Source of the DNA: Deltaproteobacteria bacterium
Lineage (GTDB): Bacteria; Myxococcota_A; Polyangia; Polyangiales; Ga0077539
DNA length: 64,000 bases
Assembly: GCA_016704445.1 (NCBI GenBank)
Contig: JADJAE010000170.1
Coordinates: 1-64,000, forward strand
Direction: 5' to 3'
Positions within the stretch are counted from its first letter, which is position 1. Every line of letters begins with the position of its first letter. Below, piece by piece: positions 34,227-44,710 of this stretch. A program made the position numbers and the translations under genes. Under the pieces are notes generated by a model, which made no database searches, was not told the DNA's origin, and was given only the letters and a program-made list of their open reading frames with translations.

Positions 34227-34254
34227 TTGACAATGCGAAGCGGTCGGTTACGAC
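34227..34254 (+). promoter_or_regulatory. Sigma70-type promoter
   Basis: A perfect TTGACA at 34227-34232 is followed after 16 bases by TACGAC at 34249-34254 (4 of 6 to TATAAT). It lies about 70 bases before the ATG of the Cys-rich lipoprotein gene, in the only gap here. AT content is locally raised. Seen in sequence; activity is inferred. Confidence 0.5.
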
Positions 34255-34327
34255 CCCTGGCGTGCTCCGCCCCGGGAAAGCCTTCCCTGGGGTTGGAGGT
34301 GTTCAACCGTTCGAGGGAAGAAGCTCC

Positions 34328-35533
34328 ATGCATCCGAGTTCGCGCTGGCTCACCGCAGGCGTCCTGATTTCTCTTTCTCTGGGCTGTAGCGCGCGCGGCG
34401 GCGGCGGCCCCATCACCTCCTTCGACTCGGGCGCCGAGGGCGACTCCACCGCCCCCGTCGACTCCGCCACCCCCGACGACACCCTCCCTCCCCTCGATCA
34501 ACCCGTAGCCCCCACCGACGACGGGGTCGCTCCCACGGACAACGGCAAGGTTCCGGTTGACCTCGGCGTCCCCCCGGTCGACGTCGGCGTCCCCCCGACC
34601 GACCTCGGCCAGCCCGTCGACGTGGGCACTCCCCCGATGTGCGGCGACGCTCGCTGCAACGGCGCAGAGAACTGCATGACCTGCCCCACCGACTGCGGCG
34701 CCTGCTCCCCCACCTGCGGCGATCGCACCTGCGCCAGCACCGAGAACTGCACCACCTGCCCCACCGACTGCGGCGCCTGCCCTGCGGTCTGCGGCGACGG
34801 CGCCTGCGCCAGCACCGAGAGCTGCTCCACCTGCTCCCGCGACTGCGGCGCATGCGCTCCGGTCTGCGGCGACGGCACCTGCAACGGCGCGGAGACCTGC
34901 TCCAGCTGCTCCAGCGACTGCGGCGCGTGCCCGGCCAACTGCGCGGCCGTCGGGTCGTGCGGCGCCTGCACCAGCAACCCCGCCTGCGGCTGGTGCACGC
35001 TGGACGGCGCCTGCCAGCGGGGCACCGCCAGCGGCCCCAGCGTCACCTCGTCGTGCAGCGTCTTCGGCGGCTGGGTGCGCAGCGCCACCGCGTGCGCCGT
35101 CGACTCCGGCGTGCGCGACACCGGCACCCCCGACACGGGATCGAGCACCAGCCTCACCCACGTCTGCAACGGCACCGAGGACGCTGAAGGGCCCAACAGC
35201 GAGTGCAACTGGATCCTGGCCCAGACGTACACCTGCACCCCGAGCTCGGTCGTGACGCTCGGCTGCACTGGTGGCGCGGACGCGGGCTCCTGCGTCGGCC
35301 GGGTGGGATCGTGCACCGGCGACCCCATGATGCGCGTCTGCCCCGGCTCGTCGGCGCAGTGCTCCAACGCGACGCGCGTGCCCAGCCTGACCCTCATGGG
35401 CTACAGCGAGGACGACGCCTGCGGCACCTGCCCCCTCGCCCGCTTCACCTGCCCGTCCTCCGGCGCCCTCACCGTCTACGCCCGGCGCTACTACGCAGAC
35501 CGGCCCGCGGCCTGCGTCATCGGCCGTCTCTGA
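34328..35533 (+). CDS. Cysteine-rich repeat lipoprotein with acidic stalk
   Basis: 401 residues. A signal peptide ends in lipobox SLGCS. An Asp/Pro/Val/Thr-rich stalk (about residues 35-100, units such as VPPVDVG and VPPTDLG) lifts the rest away from the membrane. Four tandem 25-residue repeats follow, each with the framework CGDxxCxxxExCxxCxxDCGAC, giving six Cys per repeat. After these comes a further Cys-rich domain (CGACTSNPACGWC is PSI-like) and a C-terminal domain with paired Cys and a possible beta-sandwich. Disulfide-rich repeats imply an extracellular, stable surface protein, possibly for adhesion or ligand binding. A clear promoter and a GGAAGAAG near the start support expression as a single gene. 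It converges on the MFS gene. Confidence 0.8.
   Translation: MHPSSRWLTAGVLISLSLGCSARGGGGPITSFDSGAEGDSTAPVDSATPDDTLPPLDQPVAPTDDGVAPTDNGKVPVDLGVPPVDVGVPPTDLGQPVDVGTPPMCGDARCNGAENCMTCPTDCGACSPTCGDRTCASTENCTTCPTDCGACPAVCGDGACASTESCSTCSRDCGACAPVCGDGTCNGAETCSSCSSDCGACPANCAAVGSCGACTSNPACGWCTLDGACQRGTASGPSVTSSCSVFGGWVRSATACAVDSGVRDTGTPDTGSSTSLTHVCNGTEDAEGPNSECNWILAQTYTCTPSSVVTLGCTGGADAGSCVGRVGSCTGDPMMRVCPGSSAQCSNATRVPSLTLMGYSEDDACGTCPLARFTCPSSGALTVYARRYYADRPAACVIGRL
34640..34939 (+). repeat. Four 75-base tandem repeats inside the Cys-rich lipoprotein gene
   Basis: Four in-frame 75-base units encode CGDARCNGAENC, CGDRTCASTENC, CGDGACASTESC and CGDGTCNGAETC starts, each completed by a CxxCxxDCGAC block. 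Units 2 and 3 share the most bases, while 1 and 4 share the NGAE spacing. Copy number may vary between strains by slippage. Confidence 0.85.
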
Positions 35534-35538
35534 CCCTC

Positions 35539-36984
35539 TCACTCCGCGGCGACCACATCCCTCGGCCTGGTCGAGTGCCGCTGCACCGCCGGGAAGAAGG
35601 GCCCCGTCAGCGCCGCGAGCCCTCCCAGCACCGCGATCACCCCGAAGACCGTCACCATCGCCCCGGCGAGGTGTCCCCCCGCCGCGTGGAGCACCGCCGG
35701 GTCGAGGCCCGCCCCGTGCTCGGGGCCGAGCATCTCCCGCAGCACCGCCTCCGGGACGTCGCCCGCCACCTGCCCCGCGAGCAGCGCCCCGAGCGCTCCC
35801 ACCGCCACCGCCCCGCCAATGGTGCGGAAGAACATCGTGCTCGCGGTCGCCACGCCCCTCATCGCGAAGCCCGCGCGCTCCTGAACCATCACGATGAGGG
35901 CGGTGTTCGCGAGGCCCATGCCCGCGCCGAAGACCAGCATCACGGCGCGCATCGCAGAAGTCCCCGCGCCCGCGTGGAGCAGCCGCCATAGCGCGAAGGT
36001 CGCCACGCCCACCGCGACCAGCCCGGTGCGGACGAGCACCCGGTAGCTGGTGCGCGCCATCAGCCGACCCGCGACGGCGCTCGCCACGGGCCACCCGATG
36101 AGCATCGGAGCGACCGCGGTGCCGGCGGCCGTCGGGGTGCCCCGAAGCACGGCCTGGACGTGCAGCGGGAGGTAGGTGAGCGAGGCCATCATCACGCTGC
36201 CCATGAGCGCCCCCGCGACGCTGGCGGTCGCGATCACCGGGTCGCGGAAGAGCGAGAGCGGGATCATCGGCTCGGCCGCCCGGCGCTCCACCGCGAGGAA
36301 GGCCGCGAGCCCGAGGACGGCGATCGGGAGCGCCACCGCAGGAGAGCGCCCCCCGACGCCCGCGAGCAGCGCGAGGACGGTGACGGTGAGCAGCGCGGCG
36401 CCCGCCACGTCGAGCCGCCCCGGTGCGCCGGAGCGCTCGGGGTCGCGGTAGAAGGTCACGAGCATCGCGGCGGAGAGCAGGCCGAAGGGGACGTTGACGA
36501 AGAACACCCAGCGCCACCCGAGGGTGTGCACGATGAGCCCGCCGAGGAGCGGCCCGGAGATGGCCGCGAGGCCCCAGACGGCGCCGAAGATGCCCTGCAT
36601 CCGACCGCGCTCCTCGATGGTGAAGAGGTCGCCGATGATGGTGAGCGCGACGGGCTGTAGCGCCCCCGCTCCGGCGCCCTGGATGCCCCGGAAGGCGATG
36701 AGCGCGACCATCCCCCCGGCGGCCCCGGAGAGCACCGAGCCGAGGAGGAAGAGGGCCATCCCGGCGAGCATCACCGGGCGGCGACCCCGCAGGTCGGCGA
36801 GCTTGCCCCAGAGCGGGATCGTGACGGTGCTGGCCAGCATGTAGATGGCCGTCACCCAGCCGTAGAGCTCGATGCCGTGGAGGTCGGCGACCACCGTGGG
36901 CATCGCGGTGGCCACCACCGTGGCCTCCATCGCCGACATGAACATCGACAGCACGATCGCGGCGACGACCGGCCCACGGCGCAT
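35539..36984 (-). CDS. MFS multidrug-type exporter (DHA2-like, 14 helices)
   Basis: 481 residues with about fourteen predicted helices, so it fits the DHA2 drug:proton antiporter class. Family marks are ATVVATAMPTVVADL at the end of helix 1, GWVTAIYMLASTVTIPLWGKLADLRGRRP (motif A between helices 2 and 3), GIQGAGAGALQPVALTII (motif B with its Arg), and WGLAAISGPLLGGL (motif C, antiporter signature). The ATG at 36984 is the first in frame with helix 1 and overlaps nothing; the ABC-F gene ends at 36987, so the two probably share a transcript. The pairing of an MFS exporter with an ABC-F protein suggests drug or self-resistance, but ABC-F of this subtype is usually housekeeping. Confidence 0.85.
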   Translation of the reverse strand: MRRGPVVAAIVLSMFMSAMEATVVATAMPTVVADLHGIELYGWVTAIYMLASTVTIPLWGKLADLRGRRPVMLAGMALFLLGSVLSGAAGGMVALIAFRGIQGAGAGALQPVALTIIGDLFTIEERGRMQGIFGAVWGLAAISGPLLGGLIVHTLGWRWVFFVNVPFGLLSAAMLVTFYRDPERSGAPGRLDVAGAALLTVTVLALLAGVGGRSPAVALPIAVLGLAAFLAVERRAAEPMIPLSLFRDPVIATASVAGALMGSVMMASLTYLPLHVQAVLRGTPTAAGTAVAPMLIGWPVASAVAGRLMARTSYRVLVRTGLVAVGVATFALWRLLHAGAGTSAMRAVMLVFGAGMGLANTALIVMVQERAGFAMRGVATASTMFFRTIGGAVAVGALGALLAGQVAGDVPEAVLREMLGPEHGAGLDPAVLHAAGGHLAGAMVTVFGVIAVLGGLAALTGPFFPAVQRHSTRPRDVVAAE

Positions 36985-36986
36985 CG

Positions 36987-38951
<1,965 letters not shown>

Positions 38952-39034
38952 GGCGCGCTCTAAAGCACAGTCTCACCCCTCGCGCGACCCCATAGCGCTT
39001 GACGCCCCCGCCGCCTGGAGGGCACCCATGGGCC

Positions 39035-39565
39035 ATGCGCTCCCCCATCCTTCTTCGCTCCCTTCCGCTGATCGCCCTCCTCTCCGCCTGCTCCGACCCC
39101 GCGCCCGCGGCCAACACCGCGGACGTTCCCGATGCAGCCGCCGACGTGAGCACCGCCGACCGCCCGGACTCGGGATCCCCCGACGCCGCGCTCGACGTGG
39201 GTCCCACCACCCTGCCCGACGTGCCCACGGCCGACGTGCCCAGGACCGACGTGCCCAGGACCGACGTGCCCACGGCCGACGTGCCCGCGGCCGACGTGCC
39301 CACGGCCGATGTGCCCGTGGCCCAGGACGCCCCCTCGACGGACGACGCTCCCGCCGAGGAGTGCGTCGGACGCCCCGCCGCGTGCGTGTCCGGGACCGCA
39401 GGCGGATCGTGCGGCGACGCGCTCGTCCCTCCGGACTGCGTCGGTGGTTCGTGGCGCTGCCCCGAAGGGATGATCCCCATCACGAGCTGCGCCTGCGTCG
39501 GTCGTCCTCCGGGCGCATGCACCTGCTCGCCGACCGGCTGGGTGTGCCCCGACGCCGGTCGCTGA
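39035..39565 (+). CDS. Small stalked lipoprotein with tandem T/A-D-V-P repeats
   Basis: 176 residues. Lipobox LLSACS follows a normal signal sequence. Residues 25-100 are a low-complexity acidic stalk rich in Asp, Pro, Ala, Thr and Val, including seven exact or near-exact 5-residue units of the DVPTA/DVPRT type. The last 70 residues form a small Cys-rich domain (CVGRPAACVSGTAGGSCG, CVGGSWRCP, CACVGRPPGACTCSP) with about ten Cys, probably disulfide-bonded. No catalytic motif is visible. It is divergent from the ABC-F gene (83-base gap) and converges on the vWA lipoprotein. Confidence 0.75.
   Translation: MRSPILLRSLPLIALLSACSDPAPAANTADVPDAAADVSTADRPDSGSPDAALDVGPTTLPDVPTADVPRTDVPRTDVPTADVPAADVPTADVPVAQDAPSTDDAPAEECVGRPAACVSGTAGGSCGDALVPPDCVGGSWRCPEGMIPITSCACVGRPPGACTCSPTGWVCPDAGR
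39218..39322 (+). repeat. Seven 15-base tandem repeats in a lipoprotein stalk
   Basis: Seven in-frame 15-base units based on GACGTGCCCACGGCC, with variants AGGACC, GCGGCC and GTGGCC in the second half, encode DVP plus two variable residues. Five of seven units keep at least 13 bases. Likely a slippage-prone length-varying stalk. Confidence 0.85.
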
Positions 39566-39574
39566 CGAGCGAGC

Positions 39575-40861
39575 TCAGCCCGGGATGGTGATGCAGCCGA
39601 ACTGCACCTCGATGGCGGCGCTGCCGGCGCGGAGCTCGGCGTTGGCGCGCTCGCACGAGGCCGGGCAGAGGTGGACCCGCGTGGGGCGGGACTCGTTGTC
39701 GTAGTACCAGCCGCCGGTGGCGCGGCAGGCCGCGGCGTTGGCGACCTTGCCGATGAGGGTCTCGCCGGCGCCTCGCACCACCACGTTGACCAGGCGCGGG
39801 TCGAGCACCGAACCGCCCGGAGGGGCCGGGATGGCGAGGTCGCAGGCGATGCGGCTGTTGCGCTCGACGGCGGTGGCGATGCGGTCGAAGAAGGGCCCCC
39901 ACGCGGCGGACCCGTCGCAGATGCGGGCGCGCACTCCGCCGCGGCGGCTGACGAGCGTGGTGTAGACCGAGCCCGAGGCCGACGGGGAAGAGCCGCCCGG
40001 GTAGGTGCAGCGCACCGCGGGGTTGCTCTCGTCGCCCCAGCCGTAGATGCCGCTGAAGGAGTACCCCGTGAAGAGCCCCTCCCACGAAGCATCGAGCAGG
40101 CCCGGAGGGAGGTCGAAGGTGCGGGAGTTGGGGTTGGTGCCGCCGCGGAAGGTCTCGAACTGATCGGCCGAGAGGCGGGACTGATCGTCCGTGACGACCA
40201 CGATGGACTTGGTGGCGGAGGGGCGGAGGAAGTCCCGCCAGCCTTCGCCGCCACGCGGGTCGGCGGCGGTGTAGCCCATGGTCTGGCCGAGCGTCCCGAG
40301 GAGCTGCTCCAGGGGCTGGGTGCTCCGGACATCGACCGAGGAGTGGAAGAAGCGAGGGCCGTTGCCGCAGCGAGAGTCGCCTGCGAGCGGCGGAGGAATG
40401 CACACGGCGTAGCGCCTGCCCTCGGGGACCGTGACGTTTCGCTGGACGTTGCGCAGCGAGAGCATCACCACGCGGTAGTCGAGGCCGCGGGAGCCCACCA
40501 GCGCCGCGAAGGTGTTGAGCCCTCGGATGACCTCGTCGATCGCGGGCGCCATGCTGATGGAGTTGTCGACCATCCAGATGATGTCCACCGGGAGGCGCTC
40601 TACCTGCGCGGCGACGCTGCTGCGAGAGCAGGCCGCGTCGGCCCCGAGCGAGATGTCCGTGGGGACGTCCCGAGGCAGCGCGGGGACGTCGGGATAGACG
40701 GCCACCTCGGGGGCGCCGCGGTCTGCCGGGGCGACATCGCGCGTCGACGCGTCGAGCGCCCCGGAGTCCACTGGGGCGACGAAGGGACGTTCGGACGATC
40801 CGCCCGCGCAGGCGGGGAGGAAGGCCAGCAGGCTCAGCGCGAAAACGTGGGGCCGCGACAC
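39575..40861 (-). CDS. von Willebrand A-domain lipoprotein
   Basis: 428 residues from the GTG at 40861, which begins a signal sequence ending in a lipobox (FLPACAG). A short Asp/Pro/Ala stalk follows. Residues about 85-330 form a vWA domain: VDIIWMVDNSISMAP carries the DxSxS metal-ion-dependent adhesion site, and later IVVVTDDQS supplies another metal-site Asp. A Cys-containing C-terminal part (CDLAIPAPPGGS, VHLCPASCE) follows. The pattern is common in myxobacterial surface lipoproteins of unknown function; metal-dependent binding of a protein ligand is likely. It shares the stalk style of the lipoproteins at 39035 and 34328 and lies next to the former tail to tail. Confidence 0.75.
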   Translation of the reverse strand: MSRPHVFALSLLAFLPACAGGSSERPFVAPVDSGALDASTRDVAPADRGAPEVAVYPDVPALPRDVPTDISLGADAACSRSSVAAQVERLPVDIIWMVDNSISMAPAIDEVIRGLNTFAALVGSRGLDYRVVMLSLRNVQRNVTVPEGRRYAVCIPPPLAGDSRCGNGPRFFHSSVDVRSTQPLEQLLGTLGQTMGYTAADPRGGEGWRDFLRPSATKSIVVVTDDQSRLSADQFETFRGGTNPNSRTFDLPPGLLDASWEGLFTGYSFSGIYGWGDESNPAVRCTYPGGSSPSASGSVYTTLVSRRGGVRARICDGSAAWGPFFDRIATAVERNSRIACDLAIPAPPGGSVLDPRLVNVVVRGAGETLIGKVANAAACRATGGWYYDNESRPTRVHLCPASCERANAELRAGSAAIEVQFGCITIPG

Positions 40862-40886
40862 ACCCCACCGGGTACCACGGCGGCGG

Positions 40887-40915
40887 GTGACCTTCGAGGA
40901 ATCAGGGCGTACGAT
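40887..40915 (+). promoter_or_regulatory. Possible sigma70-type promoter
   Basis: GTGACC at 40887-40892 (4 of 6 to TTGACA) is followed after 17 bases by TACGAT at 40910-40915 (4 of 6 to TATAAT), about 47 bases before the ATG at 40962. Moderate match only. Confidence 0.35.
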
Positions 40916-40961
40916 TCCCAGTGGCTTGAGGAGTGGACAATCACTCGAGAGGTAGGAAGCC

Positions 40962-41303
40962 ATGAAGCCAGCGAAGACGACGAAGACGAAGACCGCGCCG
41001 TTGCACGTGGGCGAGCGCATGGATGACGGCAATGCGTTCATCCGCGACCCTGGGAGCGGTCCGGCGCACACCAGGGACGACCTCGCGGAGAACCTGGCGG
41101 AGCAGTTCCTCTCGTCGGCGACGTCGGCCGAGGACGTGGCCCCCGACGAGCTCGACCAGGAGGTCCCCGAGGAGTCGGGAGGGCCCTTCGTCGAGACATC
41201 GGGCTCGACGGAGTTCGCCCGCAACACCGACGCGTCGAACATCCCCGGCGCCAACCGAGAGCCCTTCCCCAGCCCGATGCGCGCTGGCAAGCGTCAGACC
41301 TGA
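40962..41303 (+). CDS. Small acidic unknown protein
   Basis: 113 residues, no signal or membrane segment; family not named with certainty. The N-terminus is Lys/Thr-rich (MKPAKTTKTKTAPLHVGERM) and the rest is acidic and polar. The end GPFVETSGSTEFA followed by NTDASNIPGANREPFP resembles a conserved tail I have seen in small proteobacterial proteins of unknown role. GAGGTAGGAAG lies eight to ten bases before the ATG, a strong ribosome binding site. The body is likely disordered. It stands alone, divergent from the vWA lipoprotein. Confidence 0.6.
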   Translation: MKPAKTTKTKTAPLHVGERMDDGNAFIRDPGSGPAHTRDDLAENLAEQFLSSATSAEDVAPDELDQEVPEESGGPFVETSGSTEFARNTDASNIPGANREPFPSPMRAGKRQT

Positions 41304-41507
41304 GCGCCCTGCTCCCACGCGCCCGCGTTCCTTCAGCTCTTCGACGCCATCATGCTCCTCCGCAAGAGGCGAGCGACGAAGGCTCGTTAGCCAGCGAGGC
41401 ACTGGCCCCCGGGGTGCTCGCTGACGAATTGTCCTCCGCCCCATCGGCTCGCTGAGCGCAACCCGCTGGATTCACAGTCGGCACGAGGGCTGCTCTCGGC
41501 CCACTGC

Positions 41508-42182
41508 ATGAACGCCCCTCCCCCCGGCGACGCGCCGCCCTCGTCCCCCTACCGGGTGTATCCGCCCCTCCCCGTAGAGCCTCCTCCCCCTCGGAGCTCG
41601 CTCGCCAGCCATGTGCTCTCCGCCTGCGCGCTGATGGCGACGCTGACCTCGCTGCACCTCTCGTACTCCGTGGCCCGGCTCGCTACGGCGAGCGCGTCGT
41701 CCCGGGTGCTGACCTGCGCCCCAGCGGCGCGCCCCTTCGTCGCCGAGGTCCCGCTCCCTGCGACCGCCCCGGCGCCCTCGACCGCCGTTGCCCTGGTCGA
41801 GCCTCCGGCGTCCGAGCGACGAGCGACGACCCGCGGGGTCCGCGCTCTCGGACACGGCGTCTACGTCGTCTCGCGGCGCGCGATCGACGGCGCGCTCGAG
41901 GGCCGCGGAGGCCTCGGCCGACGCACCAGGATCGTCCCTGAGCTACGCAGCGGGCGCACCGTGGGCGTGAGGGTCTTCGGCATCCACCAGGGCGACCCGC
42001 TCTCCTCGCTGGGCTTCGCCGACGGCGACGTGATCCTCCGGGTGAACGACGTCGAGGTCGCGTCGCCCGACCGCTGCCTCGAGGCCTACGCCAGGCTCCG
42101 GGCAGCCGACCAGCTCACGGTGAGCTTCGAGCGCCGAGGCAGAGCCCGATCGCACGTCTACGCCATCGTCGCGGAGCTGTAG
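41508..42182 (+). CDS. GspC-like PDZ protein
   Basis: 224 residues. A Pro-rich cytoplasmic start, one membrane helix (residues about 35-60, SACALMATLTSLHLSYSVARLA), a Pro/Ala linker and a C-terminal PDZ domain (about 140-224) with GVRVFGIHQGDPLSSLGFADGDVILRVND split across two strands. This bitopic arrangement is that of GspC, the inner-membrane component of type II secretion that recruits substrates or the secretin. No other gsp genes are in the window, so it may be an orphan paralog or belong to another envelope system. The 204-base gap before it shows nothing beyond low-complexity GC. Confidence 0.65.
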   Translation: MNAPPPGDAPPSSPYRVYPPLPVEPPPPRSSLASHVLSACALMATLTSLHLSYSVARLATASASSRVLTCAPAARPFVAEVPLPATAPAPSTAVALVEPPASERRATTRGVRALGHGVYVVSRRAIDGALEGRGGLGRRTRIVPELRSGRTVGVRVFGIHQGDPLSSLGFADGDVILRVNDVEVASPDRCLEAYARLRAADQLTVSFERRGRARSHVYAIVAEL

Positions 42183-42201
42183 CGCCGAGGCCCACAGCGC
42201 T

Positions 42202-42214
42202 CCATTGACAATGG
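42202..42214. promoter_or_regulatory. Palindrome overlapping a TTGACA box
   Basis: CCATTGACAATGG is a perfect 6-1-6 inverted repeat that contains TTGACA (42205-42210), in the gap before the Ser/Thr kinase gene. No good -10 hexamer follows at 16-18 bases, so it may be an operator or a non-sigma70 element. A similar TTGACAATG stretch sits at 34227. Confidence 0.35.
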
Positions 42215-42284
42215 AAAGCTGGCGGGCGGAACATCACGCCCCGCGATGGGGTGGGCCAGCGGAACGACGGACTCGTGGCTCCGA

Positions 42285-44681
42285 ATGCCCGCGAAGGTGG
42301 GCGGGCGCTACGAGCTGCTCGACGTCCTCGGCCGAGGCGGCAACGGCGAGGTGTGGCGGGCGCGCGATCACATCACCGGCGACCACGTCGCGGTGAAGCT
42401 CCTCGACCCGACGGGCGTCGCGCAGGAGGCGCAGACCCGCCGCGAGATCGCGTCGCTGAGGGCGGTGCAGGTGCCGGGCGTGGTGCGCCTGCTCGACGAG
42501 GGACGCGAGGGCGGCCACGGCTACCTGGTGATGGAGCTCATCCAGGGCGCCCCCTTCCCAGGGGTCGCGCTGCCCGTAGCGTGGCGCGACATCGCCGAGC
42601 TCACCCGCTCGATGCTCGAGATCCTGGCGAGGGTCCACGCCGCAGGCGTGGTGCACCAGGACATCAAGCCAAGCAACGTGCTGGTGCACGAGGGTCATCC
42701 CACGCTGCTCGATTTCGGCGTGGCCTGGGGCGGGCTCTACGACGAGGTGAAGGGCGGCGACCGCGCCGGGACGCCCGCGTACATGGCCCCGGAGCAGGTC
42801 GAGCGCGGCGTCCTCTCGTCGGCCACGGACCTCTACGCGCTGGGCACGATGCTCTTCGAGGCGCTGAGCGGGCGCCTCCCCTTCGAGTGCGAGAACGCGT
42901 ACCAGTTGATGCTCGCGCGGTGCTACAGCGCCCCGATCCCGCTCGGGAGCTACGCCACCGACGCCCCCGCGGCGGTGCTCGAGCTCGTCGAGGAGATGAT
43001 CCAGCGCGACCCCGCGAAGCGACCTCGGGACGCCCGAGAGGTGCTCGACCGCCTGGCGGGCCACGCCTCGTGCGTCCGCGCTCTCGCTCCCTGCGACGGC
43101 GCTCCGTGGAGCCTCGACGAGCTCCGAGCGATGATCGTCGGGCCGGACCGTATCTTCCACATCCCCGAGGACGCCGCGTCGGTGCTCTGGTCTCGCACCG
43201 GCGGCGAGCGCGAGAAGGTTCGAGCCGAGATCGACTCCTGGGTGCGGGTGGGCTTCGCTCGTCGAGACGGCGCTCGGATCGTGCTCGATCGCTCCGCCGT
43301 CGACCGGCTGATCCAGCCGGAGTCGCGGGTGAGCCCGGCGGAGCTCGGCACCGAGGCGCACGCCCTGGCGTGGGCCCACGCGGCCACCGCGGACACCCTG
43401 CGGCCCGGCACGCCGGGGCGCCTCGCGCACCTGATGCGGGCGCTGCCCACCGGGCGCTCTGGCGGGCTCGCGGACGTGGTGGTCGAGGCCATCGCCTCGG
43501 CGCGCCGATCGCTCTCCGACGGGCACACGGGTCGCGGGCTCGCGGCCCTGGCGGACGCCTGGCTCACCGCCAACCGCATCGGCGAGCTGGTGCCCCAGGA
43601 CGTGCTCCGCGAGCTCTTCGCCGTCTGGACCGAGCTGAGCCTGGTGGACGGCACGCCCGCCGCCATCGACCGGGCGCTCCACGAGCTCGCCCGCGCCCGC
43701 TACGTCGCCCCCGTCGCCGACCTGGAGGCGCTGCTGCACGCCGCGGTGGTGATCCATCGCTCCTCGGCGCGCGCCTTCGAGGAGGCCTCGGCGCTGCCTG
43801 GCTTCGCCGAGCCTGCGCTGGAGCGTTGGCGTCACGCGGTGCGCACCCAGGCCGCTCGCGCAGGTCCGCTCGACTGGGAGCGGGAGACCGTGGAGTCGCT
43901 GCGCGCCTGGGCCGCCTCGTCGGGTGACCCGCAGGACGAGGCAGCCTTCGCGAGCTGGGAGGCGTGGACGCTCTACCGCCGCGGCCTCTACGTCGAGGCC
44001 GCCGAACGGCACCTCACTTCCGTGGAGCTGGACAGGCTCCCGGCCTCGCGGCTCTCTTCCATGGTGGCGGCGGCCTCGGCGCTGCTGGAGGGCTTCCACC
44101 CCCAGCGGGCGCTGGAGCTCGCGGCGCAGGCCCGCTCCATCGCCGCGGCGTCCCGGCTGACCTACCTCGAAGCCAGGGCGTGCTGGATCGAGCGCGCGGC
44201 GCTCTATCGCCTGGACCGCACCACGACGCCCGACCTCGCGCTGGTTGAGTCGGTGCGGGCGGTGGGCGTCGGCGGGCTCTACGCCATGACCGCGCTGACC
44301 GAGGCCGCAGTGGCGTGGCGAGGTGGCGACGCCCGCGCCGCGCGCGAGCTCGCCATGGCGGCGTGCCGGGAGTGGAGCGCCGCAGGCAGGCGGTGGGCGC
44401 CGGACATGGCGCGCGCGCTGGCGTTGGCGTGCGGCGCGGAGGCGCAGCCCGAAGAGGTGACGACGCTCATGCGCGAGGCGCTCGCCTGCCCGGTCCCTAC
44501 GGCGGGGCTGCAGGTGCTGGCGCTGCTGGCGGTGGGGCGGCACCCGGTGAGCGCGGTGAACACGGACGACGTCGCGCGGCTCGCGGCGCTGGTGCCGACG
44601 GACGCGTGGATGAAGCGGGCGGCGATCCTGTCGACCGACGAGGCCCTCGGCCACCTCCGTGGCCGCGTGCGAGTGGGATGA
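42285..44681 (+). CDS. Serine/threonine protein kinase with long helical-repeat C-terminus
   Basis: 798 residues from the ATG at 42285 (an ATG at 42246 would add 13). Residues 8-265 form a Hanks-type kinase: GRGGNGEVW glycine loop, K38 in VAVKLLD, VHQDIKPSN catalytic loop with D126, LLDFGVAW metal loop, and GTPAYMAPEQ. The catalytic loop reads HQD instead of HRD, a non-RD kinase that usually needs no activation-loop phosphorylation. Residues 280-798 are helical and Ala/Leu/Arg-rich with TPR-like spacing, probably a partner-binding scaffold. No membrane helix is present, so it is cytoplasmic, unlike PknB. The downstream small gene starts 29 bases after the stop and is a candidate partner. Confidence 0.9.
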   Translation: MPAKVGGRYELLDVLGRGGNGEVWRARDHITGDHVAVKLLDPTGVAQEAQTRREIASLRAVQVPGVVRLLDEGREGGHGYLVMELIQGAPFPGVALPVAWRDIAELTRSMLEILARVHAAGVVHQDIKPSNVLVHEGHPTLLDFGVAWGGLYDEVKGGDRAGTPAYMAPEQVERGVLSSATDLYALGTMLFEALSGRLPFECENAYQLMLARCYSAPIPLGSYATDAPAAVLELVEEMIQRDPAKRPRDAREVLDRLAGHASCVRALAPCDGAPWSLDELRAMIVGPDRIFHIPEDAASVLWSRTGGEREKVRAEIDSWVRVGFARRDGARIVLDRSAVDRLIQPESRVSPAELGTEAHALAWAHAATADTLRPGTPGRLAHLMRALPTGRSGGLADVVVEAIASARRSLSDGHTGRGLAALADAWLTANRIGELVPQDVLRELFAVWTELSLVDGTPAAIDRALHELARARYVAPVADLEALLHAAVVIHRSSARAFEEASALPGFAEPALERWRHAVRTQAARAGPLDWERETVESLRAWAASSGDPQDEAAFASWEAWTLYRRGLYVEAAERHLTSVELDRLPASRLSSMVAAASALLEGFHPQRALELAAQARSIAAASRLTYLEARACWIERAALYRLDRTTTPDLALVESVRAVGVGGLYAMTALTEAAVAWRGGDARAARELAMAACREWSAAGRRWAPDMARALALACGAEAQPEEVTTLMREALACPVPTAGLQVLALLAVGRHPVSAVNTDDVARLAALVPTDAWMKRAAILSTDEALGHLRGRVRVG

Positions 44682-44710
44682 AGCTCCCACCAAGAGACGA
44701 GGAACCATCG

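Noticed and set aside
39218..39322. Possible CRISPR-like array
   Set aside because: 15-base units are contiguous, without spacers, and translate as a regular stalk in a lipoprotein.
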